Positions 35,873 to 46,068 of a stretch of DNA of 64,000 nt are shown here, one piece after another. A program made the position numbers and the translations under genes. A model generated the notes under the pieces. That model had not been told where the DNA came from. It was given only the letters and a program-made list of their open reading frames with translations, and ran no database searches. The first letter of the stretch is position 1; every line of letters starts with the position of its first letter. The stretch is from assembly GCF_963677315.1 (NCBI RefSeq), contig NZ_OY781940.1, positions 291,001 to 355,000 on the forward strand, given 5' to 3'. The stretch comes from an uncultured Sphaerochaeta sp. (GTDB taxonomy: Bacteria > Spirochaetota > Spirochaetia > Sphaerochaetales > Sphaerochaetaceae).

Positions 35873-37612
35873 ATGAATACCATTGTGATCTTTTTCCAGA
35901 TTGTCGGCAGCTTGGGTCTTTTCCTGTTTGGAATAAAACTCCTTAGTGAAGGCCTCCAGAAGACTGCCGGTGACAAGATGAAGGCAGTCCTTAAACTCAT
36001 GACTAAAAACCGGTTGGTGTCCATCCTTACCGGTATTCTCATTACTATCATCATCCAGAGTTCTTCAGCAACCACGGTCATGGTAGTAAGTTTTGTCAAC
36101 GCGGGACTGATGGGGCTTACCCAAGCCATCGGAGTCATCCTCGGTGCCAACATCGGTACTACATTTACCGGTTGGTTGGTAGCACTGTTGGGATTCAAGC
36201 TTGACATTACCGTTCTGGCGCTCATTTCTATTGCATTTGCCGGTCCACTGATGTTCAGCAAGAAAGCACAGCAGCGTGACATCGCAGACGTTTTGCTAGG
36301 ATTCGGAATTCTCTTCCTCGGTCTGAATTTCATGAGCCACTCAATCCCGGACATCACCGGTAATGTGGATGCACTGGCTTTCCTGTCTGCAATCAACAAT
36401 GATACGCTCTGGGTCAACCTTCTCTGTATCATCCTTGGAACCGTTATTACAATGGTTGTCCAGTCTTCCTCTGCTGCCATGGCAATGACCCTTACCATGG
36501 CATACAATGGTTGGCTTGGCGTAACCGCAGCCGCAGCTATGATCCTGGGCTCCAATATTGGAACAACCATCACAGCATACCTTGCTTCCATTGGTACGAG
36601 CACAACTGCAAAACGTGCTGCCTGGGCACATATCATTTTCAACGTCTTTGGAAGCTTGATCTCCTTGATTCTATTTCACCCACTGTTGGCGTTAGTCAAT
36701 TGGATTACCCCCGGCAATATCTATGCACTCTCCGGCACTGCCCTCAGTAGTCAACTACCACTCTTCCTTGCCATGTTCCATACGGTATTCAATGTCATTA
36801 ACACCGTCATCTTCTTTCCCTTCGTCAACCAATATGCCAAGTTCATCAAACGCCTCGTACCTGCGAAGGCTGAGTATGACGAAGGAACCTACCACTTCAA
36901 ATATATCGGTGGTATCTTCATTGACAGCCCTGAAATCTACATGCTGGCAATCCGAGATGAAATCAAGAAGATGGCAAACCTCGCATGTAATATGCTTACC
37001 CGGTATCGAGGGATGTTCAACAACCCAAGCGCAAACATGGAAAGTGATATCCAGGCAATGAAAAAGGACGAAGAGTATGCCGACCAGATGCAGGAACAAC
37101 TTTCTGATTTCTGCGTACACCTTCTGCAGGACTCCCAAACCCCTACCAATGCCTCTTCCCTCAACTGCCTTATCAGGGTCATGGATGAACTGGAGTCGGT
37201 AACCGACAGTTGCTTCAACCTGACCATGCTCAGCCAGAGACGATTTGCCCAAGGGTGGGTCTTCGATGAGGAGACTGACAAGGACCTCAAGGCTTACCAG
37301 CAGATTGTTCAGGACTTCCTTGACTACATCCGTGACCGGATGGACAAGACCCTTACCAAAGCCGAGATGCAGATGGCCAATGAATATGAGGAACAAATCA
37401 ACAGCTATCGTAACCGGCTGAGCCAGACTGTCCAGGAACGGCTGAGTGGAGGAAAGGCTGATGTACGCGTAGAGCTCTTGATCCTTGAGAAAATCAGGCA
37501 CCTCGAGCATATCGGTGACTACTGCACCAATATTGCCGAAGCCTACCACCAGGCAGTGAAACATACTCCGATGCTGCAAAAACGCAGTGACAAGAGTGTT
37601 TCAAGCCTGTAA
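35873..37612 (+). CDS. Na+/phosphate symporter with PhoU-like tail
   Basis: A 579-residue NptA/YjbB-type protein. The membrane half carries two inverted repeats with the signature QSSSATT and QSSSAAM (about 60 and 195) and paired GANIGTTFT and GSNIGTTIT segments. From about residue 340 a cytoplasmic helical PhoU-like domain follows. It exchanges sodium and phosphate across the inner membrane. The start ATG lacks a strong Shine-Dalgarno. Confidence 0.92.
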   Translation: MNTIVIFFQIVGSLGLFLFGIKLLSEGLQKTAGDKMKAVLKLMTKNRLVSILTGILITIIIQSSSATTVMVVSFVNAGLMGLTQAIGVILGANIGTTFTGWLVALLGFKLDITVLALISIAFAGPLMFSKKAQQRDIADVLLGFGILFLGLNFMSHSIPDITGNVDALAFLSAINNDTLWVNLLCIILGTVITMVVQSSSAAMAMTLTMAYNGWLGVTAAAAMILGSNIGTTITAYLASIGTSTTAKRAAWAHIIFNVFGSLISLILFHPLLALVNWITPGNIYALSGTALSSQLPLFLAMFHTVFNVINTVIFFPFVNQYAKFIKRLVPAKAEYDEGTYHFKYIGGIFIDSPEIYMLAIRDEIKKMANLACNMLTRYRGMFNNPSANMESDIQAMKKDEEYADQMQEQLSDFCVHLLQDSQTPTNASSLNCLIRVMDELESVTDSCFNLTMLSQRRFAQGWVFDEETDKDLKAYQQIVQDFLDYIRDRMDKTLTKAEMQMANEYEEQINSYRNRLSQTVQERLSGGKADVRVELLILEKIRHLEHIGDYCTNIAEAYHQAVKHTPMLQKRSDKSVSSL

Positions 37613-37634
37613 AGATTTCTTTTAAAACCATATG

Positions 37635-37661
37635 AAAAAAGGACCTTCAAGGTCCTTTTTT
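37635..37661. terminator. Bidirectional terminator between nptA-like gene and argH
   Basis: AAAAAAGGACC-TTCAA-GGTCCTTTTTT is a symmetric hairpin with A run before and T run after, so it works for both converging genes. Confidence 0.92.
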
Positions 37662-37684
37662 CTTGGTTGCTCTCTTTTGGTATC

Positions 37685-39058
37685 CTAGTACAGGACTGTC
37701 TCAACCCCTTCCAGTCCACTAAGCTTCTGATATGCTTTCTCAAAACTGGCAAGCACATCATCACACCCGCTTTTCATCAGGGAGACGAAGAGCTGGTCTT
37801 CATCCAAGCCAAGGTTACCCGTGGTTCCGATACTGCTTCTGTTCATGATGGTCTGCAGGGGATCAGCCTTAGCGACCTGCTCAAGATGCAACCCTACATC
37901 CTTGTAGGTATCACGGAAGTTCTTTCCTTCAAGTACTCCTTGGAGGACCACATCGGTGGCATACAGCTCAGGGGTACATCCTGCGATCAAGGCATCCTCG
38001 TTGACTTGTAGTCCATCCATCATCCTGCCGAAAATCTGTACCAACTGCCATGTGGCCTTTGTCCCAGCCAGCAGCGGTTCCTTGGTATCCTGGAAATCAC
38101 GGTTGTAGCCGGAGGGGAGGCTTCTGATAATCGATTTTACCCTTGCCGCGCAACTGGAAACCAGCGAGGAGCGACTTCTTGCAAGTTCAAGTCCATCAGG
38201 ATTCTTTTTCTGTGGCATGATGGAAGAACCTGTACAGAGCTCCTTGGGAAGGGAGAAATACCCAAACTCAGGGAGGGTGAACAGGATCAAGTCCTGGGCA
38301 AGCTTACTTAGGGTAAGTGCAATATAATCACAACCATCGAGCAAGATTGCCTCAAACTTACCCCTGCTGTTGTTTGCATACAGGACATTGTTCTGCACAC
38401 GAGTGAAGCCCATCTGCTCGGCGGTGAATTGCCTTTCCAACGGCAGGGGGACACCATAACTGGCTGCAGAGCCAAGGGGACTCTGGTCAAACAGCCAAGA
38501 GAGGTGCATCAAATGCTGTGCCTCATCATAGAGCTCCTCAGCATAGCTTGCTGCCCAGAGACCAAGGGAAGATGGCATGGCAATCTGCATATGGGTACGC
38601 CCCGGCATGGGTACTTCCGCATACTTCTCTGCAAAGGAGAGCAGAGTCTCACAGAGCTCTCCGGTAGCCCTGCAGAGTTTTAGGGTGAATTCACGCATCC
38701 AAATTCTCAGGGCAGTCTGTACCTGGTCATTCCTACTCCGACCAGTATGAATTTTCTTTCCTACCTCACCATACTCTTCGGTCAGGAATCCCTCGATAGC
38801 CGTATGGCAATCTTCGTTCTCCTTGGTAATGGGAAATGAGTCTTCCATTTTAAGGGAAATGATTTTTTTCAAACCCTCTTCCAGGGATGCAAGTTCCTCT
38901 GCATCCAGGACTCCTATTTGATGCAAACCTCGTGCATGAGCGATTGAACCCAGACAATCGGCGATAACCAATTGCTGGTCCAGAATGTAATCGTTACTGA
39001 CGGTGAATTCCTCCATCAAGGAATCGAGTGAATAATCTTTCTGCCAAAGCTTGGACAT
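37685..39058 (-). CDS. argH: Argininosuccinate lyase
   Basis: Splits argininosuccinate to arginine and fumarate. The 457-residue protein has the superfamily signature GSSIMPQKKNPD (catalytic serine loop), plus HTGRSRNDQVQT and TAxE-like EDCHTAIEG segments. Other arginine genes are not adjacent. Start ATG at 39058 gives the conserved MSKLWQKDYSLDSLMEEF; a GGAGGCTGC lies upstream. Confidence 0.95.
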   Translation of the reverse strand: MSKLWQKDYSLDSLMEEFTVSNDYILDQQLVIADCLGSIAHARGLHQIGVLDAEELASLEEGLKKIISLKMEDSFPITKENEDCHTAIEGFLTEEYGEVGKKIHTGRSRNDQVQTALRIWMREFTLKLCRATGELCETLLSFAEKYAEVPMPGRTHMQIAMPSSLGLWAASYAEELYDEAQHLMHLSWLFDQSPLGSAASYGVPLPLERQFTAEQMGFTRVQNNVLYANNSRGKFEAILLDGCDYIALTLSKLAQDLILFTLPEFGYFSLPKELCTGSSIMPQKKNPDGLELARSRSSLVSSCAARVKSIIRSLPSGYNRDFQDTKEPLLAGTKATWQLVQIFGRMMDGLQVNEDALIAGCTPELYATDVVLQGVLEGKNFRDTYKDVGLHLEQVAKADPLQTIMNRSSIGTTGNLGLDEDQLFVSLMKSGCDDVLASFEKAYQKLSGLEGVETVLY

Positions 39059-39150
39059 GTGTGTGCAGCCTCCATGAATGAGGAAAGTCTATTGGCTATC
39101 ATCATGCCTGTCAATTGAAGCAAAGACACATCATTCATGACTTCAGTACT

Positions 39151-40101
39151 ATGAGATATTTTGTACTTGCCATATTACTTACCATTTTTCTCTGCATTGG
39201 ATGTGGATGCGACCACCAAGGCCCTAGTCCTATCAATCTACTGAGTGCAGTAGACAGTACGCCCCCTACCCTGCTGGCAATAAGCTCTCTCGACCAGTAT
39301 TCTGCACTTCTTCTCTTTGATGAGCCCCTGGATGATCATGAGGTCTTCCTCCAAACTAGAGGAAATGGAATTGCAAGCAAGCTGGTAGAACAGGCTTCCC
39401 TGATCATTACTTTCAAGGATGCAATGAGTCTGGGCGAAGCACTCCCCCTGAAAGGAAGAGTCGAGGATAGCAGGGGCAACAGTGCCAGTTTCTCCCTCCT
39501 GCTCTGGGCAAAAAACAGCAATCCCCCCTCTCTCTTGATCAACGAAATCTCTACCAAGGGTACCGAGAACAACCCTGACCGAGTGGAACTATTCGTGACC
39601 AAACGAGGGAATCTTGGGGGGGTAACCTTATTTGTAGGAACCGAACAGGAGTACACTGACCGAATCATCTTCCCTGAGGTGTGGGTCGAGCGGGGGGATT
39701 ACCTCGTGGTTGCCTTCTCCAAAGGAAAAATACCTACTGAAACATACCGCTCAGAAAGCCAGGCAGGATTGAGTGCAAACAATGGATGCTTGACACTAGC
39801 GGTAAGTCCGCAGTGGGACGGGACTCTCCTTGATGCGGCCATATGGGGGAACCATACCACACAAACCCATGAAGGGTTTGGATCAAGAACTCTTCTAGAA
39901 CAAGTCCAGTTTCTTGCAGAGAAAGGACATTGGAACAGCAGGGATGCTGGAGGATCCATCAACAGTAGTGACAGCACCGCCACCAGGACCCTGTGCAGAG
40001 AACAACAGAGAGATTCAAACAGCTTGGATGATTGGTATATTTGCGCTACACGTAACGCATCATTCGGTGAAAAGAATGCAGAGGAACGCTACCAGGATTG
40101 A
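39151..40101 (+). CDS. Probable lipoprotein with lamin-tail-like domain
   Basis: A 316-residue exported protein. ATG at 39151 begins a lipoprotein-type signal (MRYFVLAILLTIFLCIGCGC). Residues about 130-240 look like a lamin-tail (LTD) fold: LLINEISTKG, NPDRVELFVTKRG, GVTLFVG and ERGDYLVVAFS. The end carries EGFGSRTLLEQV and RDAGGSINSSDSTATRT, as in secreted LTD proteins. The domain call is by eye. It may be a surface protein of unknown role. Confidence 0.65.
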   Translation: MRYFVLAILLTIFLCIGCGCDHQGPSPINLLSAVDSTPPTLLAISSLDQYSALLLFDEPLDDHEVFLQTRGNGIASKLVEQASLIITFKDAMSLGEALPLKGRVEDSRGNSASFSLLLWAKNSNPPSLLINEISTKGTENNPDRVELFVTKRGNLGGVTLFVGTEQEYTDRIIFPEVWVERGDYLVVAFSKGKIPTETYRSESQAGLSANNGCLTLAVSPQWDGTLLDAAIWGNHTTQTHEGFGSRTLLEQVQFLAEKGHWNSRDAGGSINSSDSTATRTLCREQQRDSNSLDDWYICATRNASFGEKNAEERYQD

Positions 40102-40103
40102 TT

Positions 40104-40119
40104 GGGGAGTTGCCTCCCC
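40104..40119. terminator. Hairpin between convergent lipoprotein and trxA genes
   Basis: GGGGAG-TTGC-CTCCCC forms a 6-bp GC-rich stem just beyond both stop codons. Neither side has a good T run, so efficiency is uncertain. Confidence 0.55.
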
Positions 40120-40125
40120 ATCTCA

Positions 40126-40446
40126 TTACAGATGTTGTTTGACGAATCCTTCAATTACGGAAAGGGAGGCTGCACCCATTCTCTGGTCAACCACCTCTCC
40201 ATCCTTGAACAGCATCAAGGTGGGGATCGAATTTACATTGAACATGTTTGCGAGGCTTCCTGCCTCGTCCACGTTCACTTTCGCGACTTTCAATGTATCA
40301 GCATACTTCTGCGCGAGCTGCGATACCGCTGGTCCGATCATTTTACAGGGACCACACCAAGGGGCCCAGAAATCCACCAATACCAGCTTGTCAGCCTGGA
40401 GTATTTCCTCTTTGAAGTTGTCGTCAGTTACGATCATTTCACTCAT
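40126..40446 (-). CDS. trxA: Thioredoxin
   Basis: A 106-residue thioredoxin with the redox site WAPWCGPCKM and the cis-proline segment VNSIPTLMLFKDG. It reduces cytoplasmic disulfides. Usual length, ATG after GAGGAGCAAAGCC. It is a single-gene unit. Confidence 0.97.
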   Translation of the reverse strand: MSEMIVTDDNFKEEILQADKLVLVDFWAPWCGPCKMIGPAVSQLAQKYADTLKVAKVNVDEAGSLANMFNVNSIPTLMLFKDGEVVDQRMGAASLSVIEGFVKQHL

Positions 40447-40516
40447 TGGCTTTGCTCCTCATCTAGCTAGCATAGTAGCGGCAAATGGGCAAAAAAGAAA
40501 GGGAGAATCCTCACAA

Positions 40517-41284
40517 TCAACTCCAGTGGAAGGCAACCGCCCTCCGTTCAATGATTTTGTCATCGAAAATCAGGTCAGCTGCACCCCCAGCAAGGGACTG
40601 GCAAACAAGCAGTGGCAGTAAGTGCTCCTCCCTTGGGTGACAATATCTGGCATACGGAGCTTTTTCCCATTGGATCAAAGCCTGCTTCCTGTTTTGAGTT
40701 GCTGTATCCACACAACAAGCCTCAATGAGAAAATCCTGAAATACATGGTTCTGTTCATCATCCTCCTTCCAGAATTGCCGCATGTTATGAAATGAAAACC
40801 CAGAACCGATGAAGAGGATTTCTTCATCAAGCAAGGGTCTGAGTTTCTCACCCAGTCTCCAGTGCTCAGCAGCTGAAAGGGAAGAGAGAAGAGAGAGCTG
40901 TAAGGTAGGAATGGTTGCATCAGGGTACATCAGGCTGAGTGGAATGAACATTCCATGGTCAAAACCACGGTTCTCATCCAAAACAGCGTTACCGAGTAGA
41001 TTTGCGATCTTCTTGGCTAGGGCAGGACTACCCGTAGCCGGGTAGGTAATCTCATATGCCTCTTTAGGAAAGCCATAATAGTCATACACCAATGGAGGGG
41101 TTGGGGATGCGGTAAGTGTGGGTATCTCTTCCTCCCAATGAGCGCTCACCACGACGATGGCTTTTGGCCGCGGCAGATCTTCTCCAAGCTGTTTCATGAA
41201 CCGTACCATCGCCCTATGCGAAGGGTCACCCAAAAGGGGAAGTGGGCCCCCACCGTGAGAAAGATAGACAACGTTCGCTTTCAT
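40517..41284 (-). CDS. LigB/DODA-type extradiol dioxygenase family protein
   Basis: A 255-residue protein of the class III extradiol dioxygenase family (DOPA 4,5-dioxygenase type, YgiD-like). The metal histidines are visible in YLSHGGGP, VSAHWEEE and GFDHGMFIPL, with a further histidine in FSFHNMRQFW. It probably cleaves a catechol ring. ATG at 41284 follows AGGGAGGATATGG; a longer reading has no family support. Confidence 0.88.
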   Translation of the reverse strand: MKANVVYLSHGGGPLPLLGDPSHRAMVRFMKQLGEDLPRPKAIVVVSAHWEEEIPTLTASPTPPLVYDYYGFPKEAYEITYPATGSPALAKKIANLLGNAVLDENRGFDHGMFIPLSLMYPDATIPTLQLSLLSSLSAAEHWRLGEKLRPLLDEEILFIGSGFSFHNMRQFWKEDDEQNHVFQDFLIEACCVDTATQNRKQALIQWEKAPYARYCHPREEHLLPLLVCQSLAGGAADLIFDDKIIERRAVAFHWS

Positions 41285-41351
41285 CCATATCCTCCCTTGC
41301 CCTGTCAGTATACAACAGGATAATGCATAAGGACAGCAAACCAGTAGGACC

Positions 41352-42011
41352 TTATGAACGCGAGAAGAACATGAGATTTCGGTCAATGATTGTATAGTCA
41401 CAGAAGAGGATGTTTTTCGCTATCCAGGCAATCGTTTCTTCATGGTAGAAGAACACGTGGGTGGCATCATTCTTGTAATGCCAGCGATCGAACCCGATAT
41501 GGACTGGAATCAACGTCGTCCTACAGTATAAGGTTCCCCTTGGTTCCAACAATCCTAAGAGTTGGCAAAATGCTGTCTTGGGAGTATGGAAGTGCTCGAT
41601 TACCTCACAGGCAACAATGAAGCGATACTGCGCTTCCAATACAGACAGATCGGGGTGAAAAAACGGATCATAGAGATACATGCTGTACCCTCGCTCTTGG
41701 AGCATGTGAGAGATAACAGGCCCACTCCCGGCTCCAAAATCCAGTCCTTTATGGGAAGGGTTCTGTCTTGATTCGATCAGATCCACTAAAGGCCGTACAA
41801 AATTCTGATATCGGGGATCATGCACATCATTATTATGCCCAAGATAGAAATCCCATTCCTCTTTAGGCCCAAGTAACTGGTCCTGGTCCATGGAGATACC
41901 CTTACAAATAGGGCAATGGGCATAGGACGACGGGCCAGTCTGAATCAAGGGAATTGCTGGGCATCCACAAAGGGGACAATCCTGGGTTTTATGCATTCCC
42001 CACCTTACCAT
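41352..42011 (-). CDS. SAM-dependent methyltransferase with N-terminal zinc finger
   Basis: A 219-residue methyltransferase. An N-terminal CPLCG and CPICKG pair forms a zinc-ribbon, then GLDFGAGSGPVISHML is the SAM-binding motif I and IVACEVIEHFHTP motif II/post-motif. It belongs to the Methyltransf_23 group with unknown substrate. ATG at 42011 or the in-frame one at 41996 (after AAGGTGGGG) may start it. Confidence 0.82.
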   Translation of the reverse strand: MVRWGMHKTQDCPLCGCPAIPLIQTGPSSYAHCPICKGISMDQDQLLGPKEEWDFYLGHNNDVHDPRYQNFVRPLVDLIESRQNPSHKGLDFGAGSGPVISHMLQERGYSMYLYDPFFHPDLSVLEAQYRFIVACEVIEHFHTPKTAFCQLLGLLEPRGTLYCRTTLIPVHIGFDRWHYKNDATHVFFYHEETIAWIAKNILFCDYTIIDRNLMFFSRS

Positions 42012-42264
42012 ACTCAGGGTTCCCTGTCATTGGGAGACAAGTGTGGAAAACCTCTTTCGCTTTGATTGAACATGAAATCATTGGTGCTTGCATGAGAGTT
42101 CATTCCCATTCACCATGCATCTTGCTCATGCTACAGCCACCACACTCGAAAGAAAGGTATGATACAGCAGAATTTGCATGCTACACTATATTCAGGCTAT
42201 GAGAGAAGCAGATACTTGAAAACAAGCTCTACGCACTAAAGACTGGAACCAAGGAGCAAATATC

Positions 42265-44277
42265 GTGCCCAAGAAGACTGACACAAATAACAACGTGAAA
42301 CGAACCAAGAAATCCACACGAACACAAAAAACAAAGGGTAAAGTGATAGAGGGTAACCTCTCTGTCCACGCAAAGGGATTCGGTTTCGTGCTCGTAAAGA
42401 AAGGAACTGATATCTTCATCCCTCTGGAACATATGCTGAATGCCATGGATGGAGACTATGTCTCAGTAGAGATAGTAAAAAAAGCACCTAAAAAGAATCC
42501 AGAAGGAAGGATTCTCAAGATCCTCACCTTGCAGAACAACGAGATAATCGGGGTCTTTAAAAGCAGTAAGGAAGGAGGATCGGTCATCCCGAGCGATGAA
42601 CGATACAACAATCCTATCATCATTCCAAAGAACTCCTTATCTTCGTCTAAGATGGGGAGAAAACCAAAGAATGGTGAGTTTGTCGTAATCAATAGAACGG
42701 GTTGGAACGAGAATGACCATACCGTAACAGGGAAGATCATCGATATCTTGGGGAAGCCAGAGAACAAGGAGATGGACCTCCTCTTGGTTGCTCGGAACAA
42801 CGACCTGACAATTCCATTCCCCACTCAAGTGAATAAGGCACTGACAGGGCTACCTGCGTTTGATCTGCAAAAAGAGCTGAAGAGTCGCGAAGACTTCCGT
42901 TCAGTTCCCTGTTTCACCATTGACCCTGAATCTGCAAAGGATTTTGATGATGCCATCTCGCTTGTCCAATTGGATAATGGCCGTTTTGAGCTGGGGGTGC
43001 ATATTGCAGATGTATCCCATTATGTACGTGAGGGATCGGCAATTGACAAGGAAGCATATGAACGGGGAACCTCCGTCTATTTCGTCAACAACGTAATACC
43101 AATGCTTCCCGAGCGGCTGTCCAATGATCTTTGCAGCCTCAAGCCAAACATTGATCGCCTTGCTTTCTCTGTCATTATGGAAATCGATTCCCGCGGCATT
43201 GTGCAGAAATATAGGATCAGGGAAACCATTATCAGAAGTGCTGTCCGATTCACCTATGAAGAGGTTGAAGCAATCATTGAAGGAAAGAAGCATCCACATG
43301 CAAAGACCATTCATCTTATGCAGATGCTCTCCCTTATCCTTCGTAGGTCGAGGGAGGAGATGGGCTCTATCGATTTCGATATCTCTGAAGCGGCAATCTC
43401 TCTTGATGAACAAGGAGTACCCTATTCGATCAGACCACGTGAGAGAATTGAATCAAATCGGTTAGTAGAGGAGTTTATGCTTGTTGCAAACCGTATAGTT
43501 GCCAGTCATATTGCCAAAAAATCTACTAAAAGGAATCCTAAGCCATTTGTCTATCGAGTACATGAAAAGCCGGACAAGGAGTCGATACAAAGCTTCCTTG
43601 ACCTTCTTGAACGGTTGGGGCTGAAATACCAGCTTGATAAGGAAGTAAAATCAGATGATTACAGGAAAATCCTCGACATCATAGAAAATCTTGACTACAA
43701 GTACTTTATAGAGAAAGTTGCCCTCAGATCCATGACAAAAGCCTACTACAGTATAAAGAATGAAGGGCACTTCGGTTTGGCTTTTGACGCATACACCCAT
43801 TTCACCTCCCCCATAAGAAGGTACCCCGATTTGGTGGTACATCGTTTGTTGAAGTATTATGCGAGCAAGGAAAAAGACAAGAAGGGAGCAACGAAAGGTG
43901 AAGCTGCAACCTTGTCCAAGAAACTGGATTCCATCTGTAAGCACTGTTCAGAACGGGAAATTCGGGCAACCCAGGCTGAACGTGAATTCATCAAGATCAA
44001 ATCGATGGAGTTCCTCTCCTCAAAGGTAGGAGAGACATATGAGGGAATCATCTCCGGTATGGCAAGCTTTGGAATGTTTGTAGAGCTTTCACACTATGTC
44101 ATCGAGGGTCTGGTGCATGTCTCCGAGCTCAAAGATGACCATTACGATTTTGATAAGGAGGAATTCACCCTCACCGGGCGAAAGACTGGAAAGGTCTACC
44201 GCATGGGGGACTCGGTTACCATCAAGATAAAGAGTGTGTCCAAAGAGGAGAAACGGGCAGACTTTTTGCTTGTATGA
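42265..44277 (+). CDS. rnr: Ribonuclease R
   Basis: A 670-residue 3'-5' exoribonuclease that degrades structured RNA. A basic start is followed by cold-shock-type OB folds, then the RNB catalytic domain with TIDPESAKDFDDAISL near residue 217 (the Mg-binding aspartates), and a C-terminal S1 domain (GETYEGIISGMASFGMFVEL). The start is GTG at 42265, eight bases after AAGGAG. The basic C-terminal tail of enteric RNase R is lacking. A strong terminator follows. Confidence 0.93.
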   Translation: MPKKTDTNNNVKRTKKSTRTQKTKGKVIEGNLSVHAKGFGFVLVKKGTDIFIPLEHMLNAMDGDYVSVEIVKKAPKKNPEGRILKILTLQNNEIIGVFKSSKEGGSVIPSDERYNNPIIIPKNSLSSSKMGRKPKNGEFVVINRTGWNENDHTVTGKIIDILGKPENKEMDLLLVARNNDLTIPFPTQVNKALTGLPAFDLQKELKSREDFRSVPCFTIDPESAKDFDDAISLVQLDNGRFELGVHIADVSHYVREGSAIDKEAYERGTSVYFVNNVIPMLPERLSNDLCSLKPNIDRLAFSVIMEIDSRGIVQKYRIRETIIRSAVRFTYEEVEAIIEGKKHPHAKTIHLMQMLSLILRRSREEMGSIDFDISEAAISLDEQGVPYSIRPRERIESNRLVEEFMLVANRIVASHIAKKSTKRNPKPFVYRVHEKPDKESIQSFLDLLERLGLKYQLDKEVKSDDYRKILDIIENLDYKYFIEKVALRSMTKAYYSIKNEGHFGLAFDAYTHFTSPIRRYPDLVVHRLLKYYASKEKDKKGATKGEAATLSKKLDSICKHCSEREIRATQAEREFIKIKSMEFLSSKVGETYEGIISGMASFGMFVELSHYVIEGLVHVSELKDDHYDFDKEEFTLTGRKTGKVYRMGDSVTIKIKSVSKEEKRADFLLV

Positions 44278-44283
44278 ACACAG

Positions 44284-44318
44284 GGGAGTATTGCAGGAAA
44301 CACTCCTGTAATGCTCCC
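44284..44318 (+). terminator. Long hairpin terminator after rnr
   Basis: Fourteen consecutive pairs (two G-U) join 44284-44297 and 44305-44318 around the loop AAACACT. TATATTTGC follows, a weak T run. It ends in the first base of the convergent VOC gene's stop. Confidence 0.75.
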
Positions 44319-45232
44319 TATATTTGCTCCCCATATACAGCTTTCAGCTGTTCTACATCCAACTTCTTCATCGTAAGGAAGGCCTGCGCAAGCCGGTCAA
44401 TCTGCTTCTGTGTCCCTTCTTCCATCATGGTATCCATGATCTCAGGTGAGATTTGCCAAGAGACACCATATTTGTCTTTCAACCAGCCACACTGCTCGGC
44501 CTCAGGATCTGCTGACAAGCGATCCCAATAATAATCAATCTCCTCTTGGTCATTGCACTCCACCAGAAGAGAAACTGCCTCATTGAAACCAAATTCATGT
44601 GGATAACCACTATCCATGGCTGAAAACCATTGTCTTTCCAGCATGAAATCACTGAACATCACCGTCCCTTCCTTGTCCATTTCCATACCTGCAGGATAGT
44701 GAACGATAGAACCCTTCTTGGAATGGCCAAATACCGATAGGTAGAATTCAATGGCCTCCTCTGCCTTGCCACAAACATTCCCAGTGAATAGCAGAGAGGG
44801 AATTATGAACGGTCTCTCTTCCCCTTTAGGATCACTCAGGATGAGTTGCCAGGTCACTCCGTACCTGTCCTTGATCCATCCATAGTGTTTGCTGAATGGA
44901 TACTCCTGCAATGGCATCAGGATTTCTGCTCCTTCAGATAAAGCATTCCAAAGGGTATCGAGATGTTCCTTCGCTTTGTCTTCCTTCGAAGGATCGAAAT
45001 TTACAAAGAACGATATTGAAGGATTAATCTGGAAATATGGACCTGCAGAGAGAGCCATCATCGTAAAACCTGAGAGGGTGAAAGTAATTGATTCAGTATC
45101 TCCGGATGGCGTATCATGGAGCACTGAACTGCTTATTATTTCTGAATCAGGGAAGATGGTCGTGTAGAACTGGACGGCTTCCTTGGCTTCATGATCGAAC
45201 CAGAGATGCGGTATAATTTTTTGAGTACCCAT
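44318..45232 (-). CDS. Tandem PhnB-like VOC-family protein
   Basis: A 304-residue protein of two vicinal-oxygen-chelate modules of the PhnB/3-demethylubiquinone methyltransferase-like type. Each has the IPHLWFDHEAKEAVQFY or IPSLLFTGNVCGKAEEAIEFY start and ends DRYGVTWQLIL or DKYGVSWQISP. No catalytic function is established for these tandem forms. Confidence 0.85.
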   Translation of the reverse strand: MGTQKIIPHLWFDHEAKEAVQFYTTIFPDSEIISSSVLHDTPSGDTESITFTLSGFTMMALSAGPYFQINPSISFFVNFDPSKEDKAKEHLDTLWNALSEGAEILMPLQEYPFSKHYGWIKDRYGVTWQLILSDPKGEERPFIIPSLLFTGNVCGKAEEAIEFYLSVFGHSKKGSIVHYPAGMEMDKEGTVMFSDFMLERQWFSAMDSGYPHEFGFNEAVSLLVECNDQEEIDYYWDRLSADPEAEQCGWLKDKYGVSWQISPEIMDTMMEEGTQKQIDRLAQAFLTMKKLDVEQLKAVYGEQI

Positions 45233-45455
45233 CTAATGCCTCCTTATCTAATAGATTTACGATACCAAATAAGATAATGTCTCATCAATATCCAGAACCC
45301 CTCGAAGAAGAAAACTTGTTTCATATTTCAGAAACAGAAAAGCTCTGGTAAGCTATGGGTGCTGAGAAACTGCGATGGATGAGAGAATATTCCTACCACA
45401 CGCCCCCACCATCAGGAAAAGATTACCCATCTTCCTGAAGTAATGAAGAAATAAA

Positions 45456-46028
45456 TTGATGTATGGAGATGATGAGATAATGACAGTAAGAACGAAAAGA
45501 TTAGTGCTTCGTCCCTGGTTAGAGACAGATGCAGAGAGTTTGTACGAATATGCCAAGGATGCTGATATTGGCCCGATTGCAGGATGGCCTGCCCATACAA
45601 GTGTAGGAGAGAGCCTGGATGCAATTCGAAATGTGCTCACCGGTGCAGAATGCTATGCAATCTGTGAAAAAGGCAGTGATAGAGCAATTGGTGCCATAGA
45701 ACTCAAACTGAATGGGCATACCGATATGACTGAGCGTGACGATGAGTGTGAGCTGGGATATTGGATTGGTAAACCCTTTTGGGGAAGAGGATATATACCT
45801 GAAGCTGCAACAGAACTCATTCGCCATGGGTTTGAAGATCTGGGAATTACCACAATATGGTGTGGGTATTACGATGGAAACACTCAGTCCAAGAGGGTTC
45901 AAGAGAAGCTTGGTTTTACCTACCATCACACCTGTGAAGAGGTACCGGTGCCCCTCATGAATGAGACAAGGATTGGTCACACAAACTACATGACCAAGGA
46001 ACAGTGGTCCAGGAAGCAAAATAGCTGA
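45456..46028 (+). CDS. GNAT-family N-acetyltransferase (RimJ-like)
   Basis: A 190-residue acetyltransferase of the RimJ/RimL type with TKRLVLRPWLETDAESLYEYA at the start and GYWIGKPFWGRGYIPEAATELI, the acetyl-CoA-binding QxxGxG-like loop. It would acetylate an amino group of a protein, antibiotic or metabolite. The start may be at 45456 or 45480. It lies 40 nt before the PhzF gene, perhaps co-transcribed. Confidence 0.88.
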   Translation: MMYGDDEIMTVRTKRLVLRPWLETDAESLYEYAKDADIGPIAGWPAHTSVGESLDAIRNVLTGAECYAICEKGSDRAIGAIELKLNGHTDMTERDDECELGYWIGKPFWGRGYIPEAATELIRHGFEDLGITTIWCGYYDGNTQSKRVQEKLGFTYHHTCEEVPVPLMNETRIGHTNYMTKEQWSRKQNS

Positions 46029-46068
46029 GATAACCATCGAAGATAAAGACCAAGCAGGGAGAAGGCTT

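Noticed and set aside
36341-37579. Minus-strand ORFs of 96 and 274 codons
   Set aside because: They are antisense to the Na/phosphate symporter and show no family features.
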